The translations under genes were made by a program, and so were the position numbers. From assembly GCA_033063855.1 (NCBI GenBank), contig CP093830.1, positions 15,934,854-15,998,853 of the forward strand: 64,000 nt of DNA. Direction: 5' to 3'. The notes beneath the pieces are model-generated. The model made no database searches, was not told the origin of the DNA, and worked only from the letters and a program-made list of their open reading frames with translations. Numbering within the stretch: the first letter of the stretch is position 1; every line of letters starts with the position of its first letter. This DNA is from Smittia aterrima (lineage: Eukaryota > Arthropoda > Insecta > Diptera > Chironomidae). Of the stretch, positions 1-12,034 are shown in pieces.

Positions 1-1218
1 AACACTCACATGAATCCGAAATTGCGTTTATTCAATGCCACTTTACAGAGAAGATTGTTAGATACCAAATGTTGAAGCCAATGTAAGATTAGTTGAAGGT
101 AAATTAAGTATTTAAATACTAGTATTTAGTTAAGAGAAAATATCTTGTTAATCAGTAAAGTAAAGAATTTTTTTAAATTAGGTATCAAATTTAGTTAAAC
201 TAAGTCAAAATATTTTTTTTTTTAAAAAATAATTTTCGATAAAAAGTCTCATATCAACAAACTTTGCTGTTTGCTATCGATCATGCGAGCGAGTTTAATT
301 TTCATTTCGAATTGCGCGACTTCATGCAACTTAGACATTTAATACTGAAATGATTGCCTTGCGTGTTTAGCTTCTTCAAAGTCAAGTTCTTAAGGTGTCG
401 CGTTGAAAAAGGAAAACTATAAACTTAAGAGGCTTCCAATTAATTCGTGAGTGTTCACGCTACATATAAACCTCACTCGCGACTGCGAACTTTTTACTCG
501 ATCGCGAGATTCTCTCATTTTCTTAATTCGTGTTTTATTTTCTAAAACGCCCATTTGATTACTCAAAAGTGTTTTAATCCAATCAGAGGGAGTGCGTTCT
601 ACCAATGGACAGGCAAAGCACGAAGCAAACATTCGGACAATGTGTGAAAATAGGAAATGCAAGGTTTATGATCCTTTCCCTTTTTTATTTTTGCATCCTG
701 AAACAAGATGGTTAGAAAGAATGAAATGGAAATCCCCGAAAGGTTTTATGACACCAAACTGATAGATTTTGGGTTTTCAGAATTACGGGAATAACCCAAA
801 CCGCCTTAGGGTTTTCTGTTTATCTTGTGCGATCCATTATAGAATCACCAAAGATTTGCATATTCAGGGAACGGAGAGAAAGTTTGCAAATTTCACTGAA
901 GGAAATTAATTGAATTTTCTATTTTTTGAATCAAATCTGTAAATTAAAGTTTGATTAACATTTTTTTTGTTATCTTTTGCAGCAAAAAAACACAAACGAA
1001 AAGAAAATTTCTCGCAGAAGCCGATCAGCAGATGATTGTGTTAGTGAATTTTGTTTTTCTCTTGGCATCTTCTCCTACGATCGGTAGCTACGATCGTCAG
1101 TTTGCTTTCGGCTCTTCGACAGATCAGTTCAAATAAATTTTAGCTACAAGAAAAGTGTCCGATGCAAAGGAGGAGTTTAATAGTTAAAAAAAATAATAAT
1201 TTAGAAACAAAATATTAA
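1..1218. other. Upstream and 5' leader region of twist
   Basis: This stretch has no convincing coding region. It holds the probable twist promoter and 5' leader: a TATA-like TATAAA at 465-470, a group of Dorsal/NF-kB-like sites at 728-818, and a pyrimidine-rich run followed by TTTTGCAG at about 972-981 that could be a 5' UTR splice acceptor. The transcription start cannot be fixed from sequence alone. Confidence 0.5.
728..818. promoter_or_regulatory. Cluster of Dorsal/NF-kB-like sites upstream of twist
   Basis: There are four kB-like motifs within 91 bp, 400-490 bp upstream of the twist start codon: GGAAATCCCC at 728-737 (a full GGGRNNYYCC match on the minus strand), GGGTTTTCAG at 771-780, GGGAATAACCC at 787-797 (GGG-W5-CCC) and GGGTTTTCTG at 809-818. 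The first and third are good matches; the other two are near-matches. Dorsal directly activates twist in Drosophila through clustered sites of this type. Function here is inferred. Confidence 0.5.
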
Positions 1219-2771
1219 ATGGCATTGTCACCGAAACTTATTCTCGACATAAGTCAATCGCAAATGGAAAACTTATCGCTAAGTTGTAAAATGATTAAAG
1301 TGGAAAATTCAAGTGATAACGATAGCAATAACAATAGCCCTACAAACGATTTAAAATACACGGACTTGGATTTATCAGTTCCGTCGACAGTGAGTTTCTA
1401 TGAGCAGCAGACAATTGTTTCGTACGAGGACAATCAAACGAAGAAGCGAAGATTAGAAAAAGGTTCTCCATCTCAACTTGAGTCTGAGAGTAAACGTTGT
1501 CGAATGGAAGCTGAAAATTTTGAGTCGACAGTGCCGACGACAGTTTTTAAATATTGTTCAAATATCAACAACAATAATAACAATAATAATGAAGAATCGT
1601 ATTATCATAATTCTTATGGTTATCTAAATGACAATTCAGCAACTCCCCCGCAATATGGCTATTCTTCGTATATCAATCAAGAGAACAATCAAAATTTGAT
1701 ATCGGCCAACAATTATTATTACGTTCAAAACAATCAACTGCCGGAGCAAGTTTTGCAATATAATTCCCAGACAAATCTTACCGTCAGCCCACCACAGAGC
1801 TCGCAAGAAAAGCGGCTGAAGATTGTAAAGGAAAAACTAAATAAAATAAAATCAAAGAAGTTGAAGCTGCCGAAGCAATCTCCGGTCAAAGGAGAATCAG
1901 AGTCAACTAAAGTTTTGAGAAGTATGGCAAATGTTAGAGAGCGACAAAGAACGCAAAGTCTTAATGAAGCATTTACAGCTCTGAGAAAAATCATTCCAAC
2001 ACTTCCCAGCGATAAATTAAGCAAAATTCAAACATTGAAGTTGGCTTCGAGGTATGTTGAACAAAAATCTTATTTCCTTTCTTAGTTTTAATGACCTGAC
2101 CGAAAACTCTGTGAACATTTTCCAACTTTAATGACCCGCAAGAACATGATACTTTTTCTGTTCTTCTTCAAAAGAAGTTTCAAGAGGCACATTTGATGTC
2201 TTGAGAGGGTCTTGAGAATTATTCTTTTTACAATATGCAAGGCGCATTCAATTCCATTCTCCCATAGCTTGAAACTTTTTGGAAGAAAAGCCTTAAAGTT
2301 AAAAAAACACTTCGCTTTAATTTGCACAGAGAAGAACGCAACTGTCTTTGTCTTTAGCCAGCACATGTTTTCACTCCAAGTCAGCGAGAAGCATTTCGCA
2401 AGCAAAATGATGATTTCCGATTCTGTCCACATTTTTATGACGCGACGATGCACTTTATTACCGGAGATGAATATTCCTCGCACCGACGTTAATAAAGTCT
2501 TCTTAGACAAGACAATTAATTGAATTTTCTCTTCTCCTCCTCTTGCAGTTACATTGATTTTTTATACAACATGCTGGCAAACACTGATGCGACCCTAGAC
2601 GACAGATCATCAACAGTTTCCTCATCAGCCTCGAGTTCACCAGCACCTTGTGCACAATTTCAAAATGGCAGCACAGGAAGCCCAATTGTGCCGAATGAAA
2701 AGTTAAGCTACATGTTTAATGTTTGGCGAATGGAAGGAGAGTGGAGCAACTCTACGGGGAAAATTGAATAA
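1219..2771 (+). CDS. twi: Twist bHLH transcription factor
   Basis: Two coding exons, 1219-2051 and 2549-2771, joined by a 497 bp phase-2 intron (AG|GTATGT ... TTGCAG), give 351 aa. An in-frame TAA lies immediately before the ATG, so the start is fixed. The N-terminal half is low complexity, with an Asn run at about residues 115-124. The bHLH domain is at about 236-288 (basic region ANVRERQRTQSLNEAF, then LRKIIPTLPSDKLSKIQTLK), and the Twist WR motif KLSYMFNVWRMEGEW is near the C-terminus (329-343). Both are diagnostic of Twist. Twist binds E-boxes as a dimer and specifies mesoderm. The intron splits helix 2 and creates Ser278 (AG|T) where Twist proteins usually have Arg in the RYIDFL segment. 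A polyadenylation signal lies 145 bp after the stop. Confidence 0.96.
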
Positions 2772-2915
2772 CTTTCCGTTGTACAATTAACTTTACTTAT
2801 AAGTTGTAACTATAAACTATAACTTCCAAAAGCCTAAAAGTGATTAAAACATGAAAATATTTTTGTAAATTTTAAACTTAACTTTTAGTTTTAACGAAAT
2901 CTATGTCCAAAGATG

Positions 2916-2921
2916 AATAAA
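2916..2921 (+). terminator. Polyadenylation signal of twist
   Basis: AATAAA lies 145 bp downstream of the twist stop codon in AT-rich sequence, so the 3' UTR would be about 160-170 nt. Confidence 0.6.
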
Positions 2922-5900
2922 GAAAAAAAATCATTTGAAGAAACTTAATCCAAAGTCTGTTCTTGAATTTCTTGAGTTGGGGAAACTGCTGCGGCTTTTA
3001 ATGAGACGAGAAATTTCATAATCGTCTTTGAACAAGTCTGAAATATAATCTCTATGAAAATACAGTCAATAAAAACTGTTTCGAATGTAAATAAACAAAA
3101 AACACATCAAATGGTTGGCAGTGGGAAAATTTCCCGTCGACTGTGTTCGCCTCTGACGACTGATGGATGAACTGAACTTCATTTTATCATTTTCGAGTCG
3201 AGTAAACTTTTTTGTTTTTCAGTTTTTTCTGTTAAAACTGTTGCGAGAAAAATAAACATTTTAATCGTTATAAAGACCATCAGTCAGAAAGAAAAAAAAA
3301 CGTAATTACTTGATTTCTTGTTATAAATATTTATTTTACTTGTTTAGTTGTCTTTCTAAGAAGCCGAGAGGGAATATTTCAGTTTTGGGTCGAATGCTGA
3401 GTCGTTTATTTGTCAAGAAAAGCGTCGTAAATCAACTTAATTGGAAAAAGCCAATCTCAATTCACTCAGTGTGTGTCGTCATTATGTTCTTTCAAGGAGA
3501 ATAAGCCATGAATCATTATTAATTTGGATAAAACTCTCTCGGTGATAAAACTATTTTTAATCTTCAGTGACTAATTTCAATAATGAATTAAACGCACTTT
3601 AAATTATTTAAGAACTTAATTATCCAACTCCATTGATGTATTTGTTTAAAACATAAAAATTAAAAGTAATACGAAGAGCTCACGATCGCTCTGATGAACA
3701 TGATCTGTTTCAAATTAGCTTCGCTTAAGTAGCTTCAGAGACTCTTTTTATACTTCACTGTCAGCGCTGTAATTTCTTGATGTCTCTTACGTTCATCGTG
3801 GTGCAACGAGAAGTGACTTTTAAACCCTTCCAGGAAGATGTCGTGTCGGGTTTTCAGAGAAATTCATATCGCGTTTAAGGAAATAACGAAAGGAGTAGCA
3901 AAAGAATGCAAATAGGATGCAAGCGCCTTGCATTCTCACACTCATGTCGTGATGGGTTTTTTTTTTTGCAAAACGTCCAAAGCGCCATGGATTTAAATAA
4001 AAGTCTCAGCCTTCAGAGCGTGTACCTAAGAAAATAATCTTTTGTCGTAATGTAAATTTTTATCCATTTATTGAAGGGAATGTTAGTCGGAAATATGGAA
4101 ATAAACAATTTGCATCTATTTTCGGTAAATAGCTTTGCAATAATATTTAAATGACCATTTTACGGTCCGGTCTGAAAAGGAAACAACAATTCTTTGACTT
4201 GACAGTGCACGTGTTCAGAAAATTTTTCATGATAGCAAGGATCGCATCGAGCGAATGGGAAATTTGAAATTTCTGTTGTTTTTCTGGAATTAAAAATAAT
4301 CTTCTTAGATGATCAAACGCAATACAGATCGTTAATGAAACAATCATTAATCTGTGAGTATGTGTGCAGCTGTTGATACTTTTAGATATTGCACACTTGG
4401 TGGGAAAGTGGATTCCGCTTCGGAAAATCGGCTTGTTAGGCGAGACAAAAGGCAAATGTGACAGTTTTACGATTGAAAACATGAAGAGTTATGAAGATCG
4501 AGATGATCATAAACGATGCTTCTTTTGAAGGGGAAGCAGATTCACTTGCTGCGAGAAGTGCGATGACTCAAGCATCGTCAGAATCGCGAAACCATTATCG
4601 AACTCTCGCTGGATGTTTCTGCAAGCTCTTGAGAGAGCTAACGAGTATATATCCACATTAAAAATCGTCAAAACAAAACAGATGTCTCAAGAACCTTTTA
4701 ATTTCTGGACAATTTTTTGTCTTTACTTCACCAAAAAAAGACGAGAAAATTTTATTTTTTTCTCGTCGTCGTAGAAAATTAAAAATATTTGAAGATCATT
4801 TTTCTTGTTGCTGCTCTTGTGGATTTATCGTTCCGCTTTGATGTCCTCCTTCTTTTCGTATAATTGTACGGATTGGGAAGAGCATGAAACGAAAATAGCT
4901 CATCGGGGTTGGAAAAGTTAAAATTTCGCGAAAGTTGCTTTGATGACATTCGTCAGAAAAAATATTTTAGATGGAAATTAATCTTTTAAAAACGTTGATG
5001 ATTCTCAATTTAATTTTTTCGGTTAGAAGAATGTCAGTCGCTTGATGTTTAGTTTTGAGCTTGATCCTCAAATCCCATTTCAAATTGAAATTAAACCTTT
5101 TTCTCTCTGTTCTGGAATTTTCAGTGAAAGAGTTTGTTGTGTAAATATAAACACGACACGAGAAACATTTATAAATCACGCAATTTTCCTCGACCCCCCA
5201 AGTCGTTTGTCAACGAAACATTTTCTCTTTATCAGGTGGCAGCTCGAAATTTCCATTCGGAAAAATGATGTGAAAATTTTCATTTTAATCTCAAGATTTA
5301 CAATCGACTTAAACTGTCCTAATCTTTGATAATTAAATTTTCTTAATTGCGTTCGCCTAAATTATTTATGACTCCAAATACCCAAAGGCTTAGACGCGTA
5401 GTTCACTCATTCATTCACAGAAGAAGAAAAAATGTTCTCGAGAAGTCAATTTTTCCTGTGAAACTTTTTGTGTCAGAGTTCACCCATCGAGAAAGTTTCT
5501 AAACTTAGAATCACCTTCGAGGACAAATTGTAGTTTCTAAAACTTCAAACTGGGAATCGTACTAAGATACAAAAAGTTGTTTTATTAGACGAAGAAACAT
5601 GTGTTCAATAACTGAAGCATTTATCTCTTTTTCGACAAACGTTGAAACACAAACAGAGAGGGATTCAAAGATTATTGTCTCTAGAAAAATCATTTAGTTA
5701 GAGGAAGAAAAACTCATAATGACATTTTAAATGTTTTTTGTTGCTCCACACAAACCGACGGGCTAAAGAAATATGTTAATTACGTCATGAGGAAATGGCA
5801 CCAGAGAGATCTTTTATAATTTATTGTCTCGGGCGGAGTTTGAGACGGAAAAGTCGATGATTTAAGATTAATGAGGTTACGAGATAGACTGTTGACGAGC

Positions 5901-6182
5901 AGAAAATAATTTTAATCCTTCATTTGTTTTCTTAAAATATTTATTTTCGATTCATTTTGATGCATTTTTTTTCAACAAACTGCGAATATCTTTGCAGTTG
6001 TCGTAAGATTAGAGAGTCAAACAAATTTTCCTTGCTCAAAAATAATTATTTAGATTTAGTGAAAACAATCAAAATAAAAAAGCAAAAACTTTAGAAGCAG
6101 CTTGCCGACGACTTTTCTTTTGCAATCTCGAAGAAATTTGATTTCTTTTGAGTATTTAAATAATAAATTAACATAAAATGTC
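2922..6182. other. Intergenic region between twist and the synaptopodin-like gene
   Basis: AT-rich sequence without a supported gene. Short open frames on both strands have atypical composition and no recognisable domain. The right end (below 6183) should contain the 3' UTR of the minus-strand synaptopodin-like gene, with a candidate minus-strand AATAAA at 5940-5945. A near-palindromic GGGAAAATTTCCC at 3123-3135 resembles an over-long kB site. Parts may be twist enhancers, but nothing here proves it. Confidence 0.5.
5940..5945 (-). terminator. Possible polyadenylation signal of the synaptopodin-like gene
   Basis: TTTATT on the plus strand (AATAAA on the minus strand) lies about 240 bp beyond the stop codon at 6183. 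Such hexamers are common in AT-rich DNA, so this is only a candidate. Confidence 0.3.
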
Positions 6183-9100
6183 TTAGAAGTCAGTGTAGAT
6201 GACTGGCGGCAAAAGCTTGTGATTGACACTGTCCATGTTGATGGGACGATAGAAATCTTTAAATTCGTTGAACGGACGAGCTGCGTTGTTATAGCTTGAT
6301 GAATAGCATGGAAGCGGTGTGCTGAAGATCAACGGCAAAGGCTTCGGGTTTTGCAAGTGAGGCACAAGAGGAGTCATGGGTGGTGCGACTTGAGCGATAG
6401 TTTCCGGAGTTTGAACGGATCCTGCTGGGAAGCCGAATGGAGCTGGCGCAGTGTTATAGAAAGGAATCGGGCTCTTGCCTCCTGATCTTCCTAAGTTTGG
6501 TATCGGCGATTGAGGTGGAACTCCAAGTCCTGGTGGGACGGGAACAGCAGCATCGAGCTGAATATGTTTTTTCAAGATTCCTGGAGTAACAGGCGATGAA
6601 TTGTATCCTGATCGTGGAGAAATTGCATCACAACGTGGAGACATTCCTTGTTGCTTGAATGGAGCTGGAGAAACTGCTGGTGGAGTTTTCACGACTGGTG
6701 TTTGTGGCTTTGGCACAAACGTTTGTGATGGACTCTTTGATTGTCCTTGTTGAACAGGCGATTTGAATCCTTGTTGCTTTTGTTGAACTCCTTGATAACC
6801 TTGCTGTTGTTGGACTCCTTGATAGCCTTGTTGAGAAGCTGGCTTGAATGGAGCCTGAACAGCTGGTGCTGGAGCTTGAGAGAAGTTCAAAGGAGCCGAC
6901 TGCTGTGGGTAGGCTTCATTGAAATTCGATGTTGTTGAAGACGAATATTTCGATGTCTGCTCGCTTGAATAAGACGAGGTTGTAGTTGCTCCAACGGGAA
7001 TTTCGGATGGCGTGTACATTCCTAAAAATAAATTTCATTCAACGAATTTCCTTTGGTTATAAAGTCTGTCTAGATCCAAACATTTTAAATGTTAATGAAA
7101 AATTTATCTGCTGCGTTGTTTATGCTTTTGAAATCGACTTGCCTTGCTCAAACGTATTTATTAGTTTTTTAACGGGCACCGTTTCATATTCTGGTGTCGA
7201 CTCTTTACTTTCGGACTCAATTATCAGCTCCTTGACAGGTTCATCGTAGACATTCGTTTCCACTTGTCCACAACGACTTTGATATTCAATTAGAGGTGGC
7301 GTTGGCGTCTGATTTCTTATCAACTCCAAGTAGTTTTGTGTGCTCGAGTATATTTCAGACATTTCATATTCGACCGCATGTTCGTCCACAACGCTAAAGT
7401 CTGAGTAAGTTCAAATCCAAATTGCAAATTAAAATTGAAAGCGAGTTTGTTAACTGCCTATAAGCTCAAACGGCAAACAATTTTCTTGGGAAAAGGAGAA
7501 TTATTTGTTTCTTACCAGATGGCAATGCAACCGGACGCATCCAACCCTGTGGGACGTTGGGACGATAAGCAAGATCGCGAGCTGTAAGTTGTTCCTTGAT
7601 CTGCTTCGATGATTGATACTAAGTTTATAAATTAACGTTTTAAAAATATTTTCAATTAAATTTACTAATATGTCACTTACTTGAACATCTTTCTTCGTCG
7701 ATGAATACAATGACGAAGTTGTTGAGTTCACTCCGTAATCGTATTGTTGAATTGGACCAGATGATCCAGAATAAATTTGCGGCGGTTGTTGCTGCTGCTG
7801 CTGTTGCTCGTAGCTAGTGAAAGCATTGTCAGCCGAGCCAGTTTCTAAAGCAGCTTCCCATGGCGACTTAACCATTTGAACTCGTGGCTGCTGATATTTC
7901 TCTTGGATTTGGTCCATTTTGATGTTCTGCTGAACGCGCTGATTTCCAACATCAGTGTAAGCAACATCCGTGTAAGCATTCGATGCTGGCATAGAAGATG
8001 GAGTTTGTGGAGCTGGTTGATCAACAATCCACTTCTCAGCCTTCTTCCTGCGCTTAGCGAACAATTCAGCTCCTAAAGATATTATGAAATGATTTTTGAT
8101 GTTTGGAGATTAAAGTAATTTAAAGTATTTACCTTTAGTATTTGACGTGTTCAATGCATTGACCAACTCATGGCCATACTCAGGAGACATCGGTGTTTCA
8201 TATCCAAATTGCTTCATTGAGTTCGCATCTTGAACATGTCGTGGATCCATCAACAACTAAGATCATAAGAAATTATTAATTTAGCTCTGTTAGGGAAAGT
8301 CGAGAGATTTTTTTGAGATGGATTCAATGATTGATCACACAGCTGCAGAAAAACAAAGCGAAAAAGTTTAAAACTGAAGCTTTGTTTTTGGCTCCTGAAA
8401 TAAAATTTTGTCGGCAGCGAAGCGGAATAAATCATTTCTCGATATGAAGTGGTAAGACGTTCGATGGCTTAAGAATCAAACTAGCAGACCTTCAATGGAA
8501 CCTTCTTCGGCTCAATCGGTGCTCCATTTTGTTGAGGCTGTCCGAATTGCTCGAATCCATTTTCTTGCGTGTCTAAAGATGAAGAACGATCAATATCAAT
8601 TGTCGTCAAACCAAAATCTTTCCCTTACCTTCGATGAATCTTTCTTCTTCACGTCCGTCATCATGAATCCATTTAACTGATCGCTTCTTGCGATTCGAGT
8701 ACATTGATTGACCTTTCGATTGTTGATTGCTGATGTCGCTCAATGAATGAGAAATGCGACGAGCAAGTTCAACTTGATCTTCAACGGTTGGATGGATGTT
8801 TGGAGAGTAGAACGAGGACGAAGCAAACAGCTTACCTTAAATTAAAATACTTTTCGATCGGAATTTCGTAAAAATGTTTTAAAGAATCTCACGGTTCGTT
8901 CCTGGCAAGATTTCATCAGCGTCAGTGGCTGGCGTGAAAATCTTTTGCAAATCAAATGCTTGCTTTCCATCCAACTTTTCATCCTAAAAGCAAAAGTTTA
9001 GATTTAAGTCCTTGCTCGCATCTTTAACTTCGAATCACTCTTCACACCCTTTTCGTCCAGATTTTTTGACTCAAGTCAAGGAGAAACGACTTTTTCTTTG

Positions 9101-12034
9101 GATCAAATCGATCCGATGGTTTAAATCCGCGCTCATTGAAAATCGTTTTATCAACAGCCGAAGTCGATTTCGATCGTCTAATCGTACTTTTATATTTTTC
9201 CTCGCTAAACGTGTAACTCTTCTTCGTCGAATACATATCTTGTACTTCGATTAATCAACTTCAAGTTGAACATAGAAAATATAAAATTACTTCAAACACC
9301 TGTTTAATCGGAGCCAGGTTTCTCATCCGCGACTCTTTCGATTCAAGAGCGTGAAAATGTTTTCCGCGAGAATTCCAACGCCCGTGAGATCGAGACAGAT
9401 TTTTTTTCTTGAGATTGCCTTCAAGCGAAAATATTTCTTATTTTAATCTTGAAAAATCTCTCTCATCTCACTTGTTTTAAATTAATTCAAATCGCCAATT
9501 TCTTGACTAACAAAAGTTGTGTAGGCTTTGATATTTTTCGCAAATCGTTAATCACACATAATCACGCTCTTGAGTTTCAATTTCTATCGTTAAACTTCAG
9601 CCGTCAAGTTTGAAAACCTAAGTAGATGTCAACTGCATTCAAGAAGCTACCACAAGTTCAACATTGATTGAGTATTCGCAACCCGTCTTGACTCTTTAGA
9701 AGTCTAAAGAATAATTTCTCATGCGCGAAAATGTTGAAGATTTCCACACTCTACAAAAAACGAATTTCGACTAAGAGTTGAACGAGGAAAAATATTAAAT
9801 TTTTTTGTGGATCTTATTTTTAGAATTGGGTTGTTCGTTAAACTAGAAAGTTTTGTTCTTTTAAAGTCCAACACAAGCATCGCTCGCTCTCCGCTGTCGT
9901 CTCTGCTTTGGCTCACTCTCGAAGTTAAGAAACTTAAACTCGTTTTTCTTTTATTGGCGTGATGCCAAAGCGAATTTTTTCGAATAGAAGAAACAGTACA
10001 GAGCAATGAAATCTGAGAGGATTTTAAAAATTCCAAAAAGAAAAAGGAAAGTCATTTTCTCTCGCGAAAATCGCAAAAATGTTTTAAAAGTCAAGTAACT
10101 TTTACTTGAGTGAAACTTTTACAAGTGATGCGAGTCAAGTGGGAAAAATCAAAACTCACGTTCGTTGAATCCTCGTTTATATGCGCATTCTCGATGTCTG
10201 TGATTATCTGATTTAATTGTTGCTTGATATTTTCTTGCTGAATCTCTTTATTACCCTAAAAATAAATATTGAAAATAAATTGCGTTTTCGCGAAATTTCC
10301 TCCTGAAGTTTATAAGAAAATTTATCTCAAACAGGTGGCGATTGAGAAAGGTTAATCACCGATTGGTTTGTTAATAACAAAGTCGTTACTTTTTCTTACA
10401 TTTGATTGAACCTGTGGTGGCGCCTCACTAGGCGGTAAGAATGATTCCAATGGACGGCTTGCTGTGCTCTCCTGTTAAGCAAAATTTCAATTCAAACTTT
10501 TCTGATGAGTTGTCAAACATGAGGCGAAAGTTGTTAGTAAAAAAATCTTTCAAAAATCAAACGCTGAATTGTTCTTTTTCGATTGTCGATCGGTACCTGT
10601 TGATTGCTCGGCACAAATTGGGCCAGTTTCGCGTGACCGTTGACAACTGGCTGACGCTCCTGGGGCTTCGGTTGCTCAGAAGAACCAATTTCTTTTTGAA
10701 TTTCTTTCACTTGCTCAACAATAATTTCAAGGGCTTTAGAAACAGAAGTGCCAGGAGCTGATGAGATTTGCGCCAATTGATGAACGATCGATTCAGCAGG
10801 AGTTTTCGTTACCTGCTCAACTACTGGTGCAATTATTTTGGTTTCTTGAACAGCTGGTGTTGCTTGAACGACAGGAGAAGGTTGAACGACAGGAGAAGGT
10901 TGAACGACTAGTGGAGCTTGCGCCACTTGTTTGACGGCAGCAGCCACTGGTTTATGTTCCACGACTGTCTCTTGAGGTTTCTCTTCAACGATCGGTGCTG
11001 GAGTTTCTTGAACCTTTGGCGGTTCTACAGCTGGCGCAACAGGTTTGGTCTCAGCAACAATTGGCTTAGCTTCTGAAACGACTTCCTTTGGTGCTTTCTC
11101 TTCAGTAATCTCTACTGGAGCTGGCTTAGCTTCAACAACCGCTGGCTTGGGTTCAACGACTGCTGGCTTTGGTTCAGGTGCTGCTTCGACAACTGGTTTT
11201 GGTTTAGCAACTGGAGCTGGCATCGTAAAGACAGCAGTTTGTTCCTCCTCCTCGACTTCCTCTTCAACTTCTTCATATTCCTCTTCTTCCTCTTCAATTG
11301 GAGCTGGTTCGCTTTTCACAACTGTTTGAGGTGGAGAAGGTAAACTTGCAACAACTTCTTCAGTGACAGGTAAAGGAGCTTTTTGTGTTTCTGCTGGTTG
11401 TGCAGCCTATTTTGGGACAATTTTCATTAATTTAGATCTGAACGAGATGTGTTTGAGAGCCGATAATGAAAGAAGAAGCCAGCATCTTGAGACGTCACAG
11501 TGATAAACAACCGAAATGATTGCGATAGACAGGACAGAGTTGATGATCCGCAACATTAAAATACGAAAATAATAATAAACGAACAAAGCACAAAGAATTG
11601 TTTTGAACATGTTTTAAAGATGGGACGACAATTAAAAGATGAAACACATAAAATGGTGCGAGAAACTTAATTTAAGTATAACAAATGTGTTAATAACATT
11701 GAGAATGACTTGAGATGATGATTGAATTAGATGAACTCACCACAACAACCGACGATGATGAAACTTCCTTCTTCACTTCTTCTACAACACTACAAGGAGT
11801 TTAGAGATAAAATTCATGAAGACAAAATCTAAAAAAGTTTCCAACGCACGTCTGAACAGTTTGATCTCCTGAAGGTTGAACGCTGCTTTCAACAGTCACC
11901 GTTTTGGTTTCATTTGCTGTACTCTCGACAGTTCCATTTTCAATCTTCTCGATTTTCTGTTCTGAGCTTTCAGTCTGAGATGTTTCGACTTTGGTTACGA
12001 CAGGAGGAGCTGCGGCTTCAGTTGCGGTTTCCAT
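6183..12034 (-). CDS. Synaptopodin-2-like (SYNPO2/CG1674-type) muscle protein
   Basis: Exons in transcript order: 12034-11850, 11789-11741, 11406-10597, 10471-10400, 10255-10160, 8983-8893, 8835-8629, 8572-8490, 8256-8133, 8072-7681, 7618-7516, cassette 7400-7143, and 7021-6183. All phases agree, giving 1016 aa without the cassette or 1102 aa with it. The N-terminal part is a Glu/Pro/Val-rich low-complexity tail with a poly-Glu run and tandem VVQPSP repeats. The conserved core follows: DLQKIFTPATDADEI, the segment from KLFASSSFYSP through VELARRISHSLSDIS to MYSNRKKRSVKW, then LFAKRRKKAEKW, SPWEAALETG and PNVPQGW. As I recall them, these mark the synaptopodin-2/myopodin family and Drosophila CG1674, actin- and Z-disc-associated muscle proteins. 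The donor of exon 8572-8490 is a weak GTCTGC, and the cassette uses a GC-AG intron. The 5' UTR start was not located. Confidence 0.85.
7143..7400 (-). CDS. In-frame cassette exon of the synaptopodin-like gene
   Basis: This 258 nt (86 codon) exon begins and ends in phase 1, so including or skipping it keeps the reading frame. The upstream exon ends CCATCTG|GTAAG and the next exon starts with GA, so both joins give Gly or an in-frame Gly-Asp. Its protein begins DFSVVDEHAVEYEM and ends VPVKKLINTFEQ, a short motif of the type seen in Z-disc proteins. The donor is AAG|GCAAGT, a GC-AG intron that otherwise matches the consensus perfectly. GC donors are often associated with regulated splicing. Confidence 0.7.
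9048..9236 (-). CDS. Probable alternative first exon of the synaptopodin-like gene
   Basis: An ATG-started open frame of 63 codons begins MYSTKKSYTFSEEKYKST and ends SQKIWTKR. It has protein-like codon content, rich in Lys, Ser and Asp. It stops at a donor (AGG|GTGTGA) lying exactly 64 bp before the acceptor of exon 8983, and both sides are in phase 0, so it splices naturally onto the conserved DEKLDGKQAFDLQKIF segment. An in-frame TGA lies 21 nt upstream, and no phase-compatible acceptor was found, so I read it as an alternative start exon rather than an internal one. The resulting isoform would be about 675 aa and lack the acidic N-terminal tail. Not proven. Confidence 0.5.

Noticed and set aside
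3123..3135. Near-palindromic GGGAAAATTTCCC downstream of twist as a Dorsal site
   Set aside because: The spacer is too long for a standard kB site (seven A/T between GGG and CCC).
4147..4482. 111 aa minus-strand open frame between twist and the synaptopodin-like gene
   Set aside because: No domain, odd composition with scattered Cys/His, no splice context, and no sign of a promoter or polyadenylation signal.
9719..10036. 105 aa minus-strand frame inside a synaptopodin-like intron
   Set aside because: No phase-compatible splice sites linking it to the neighbouring exons, and no conserved motif.
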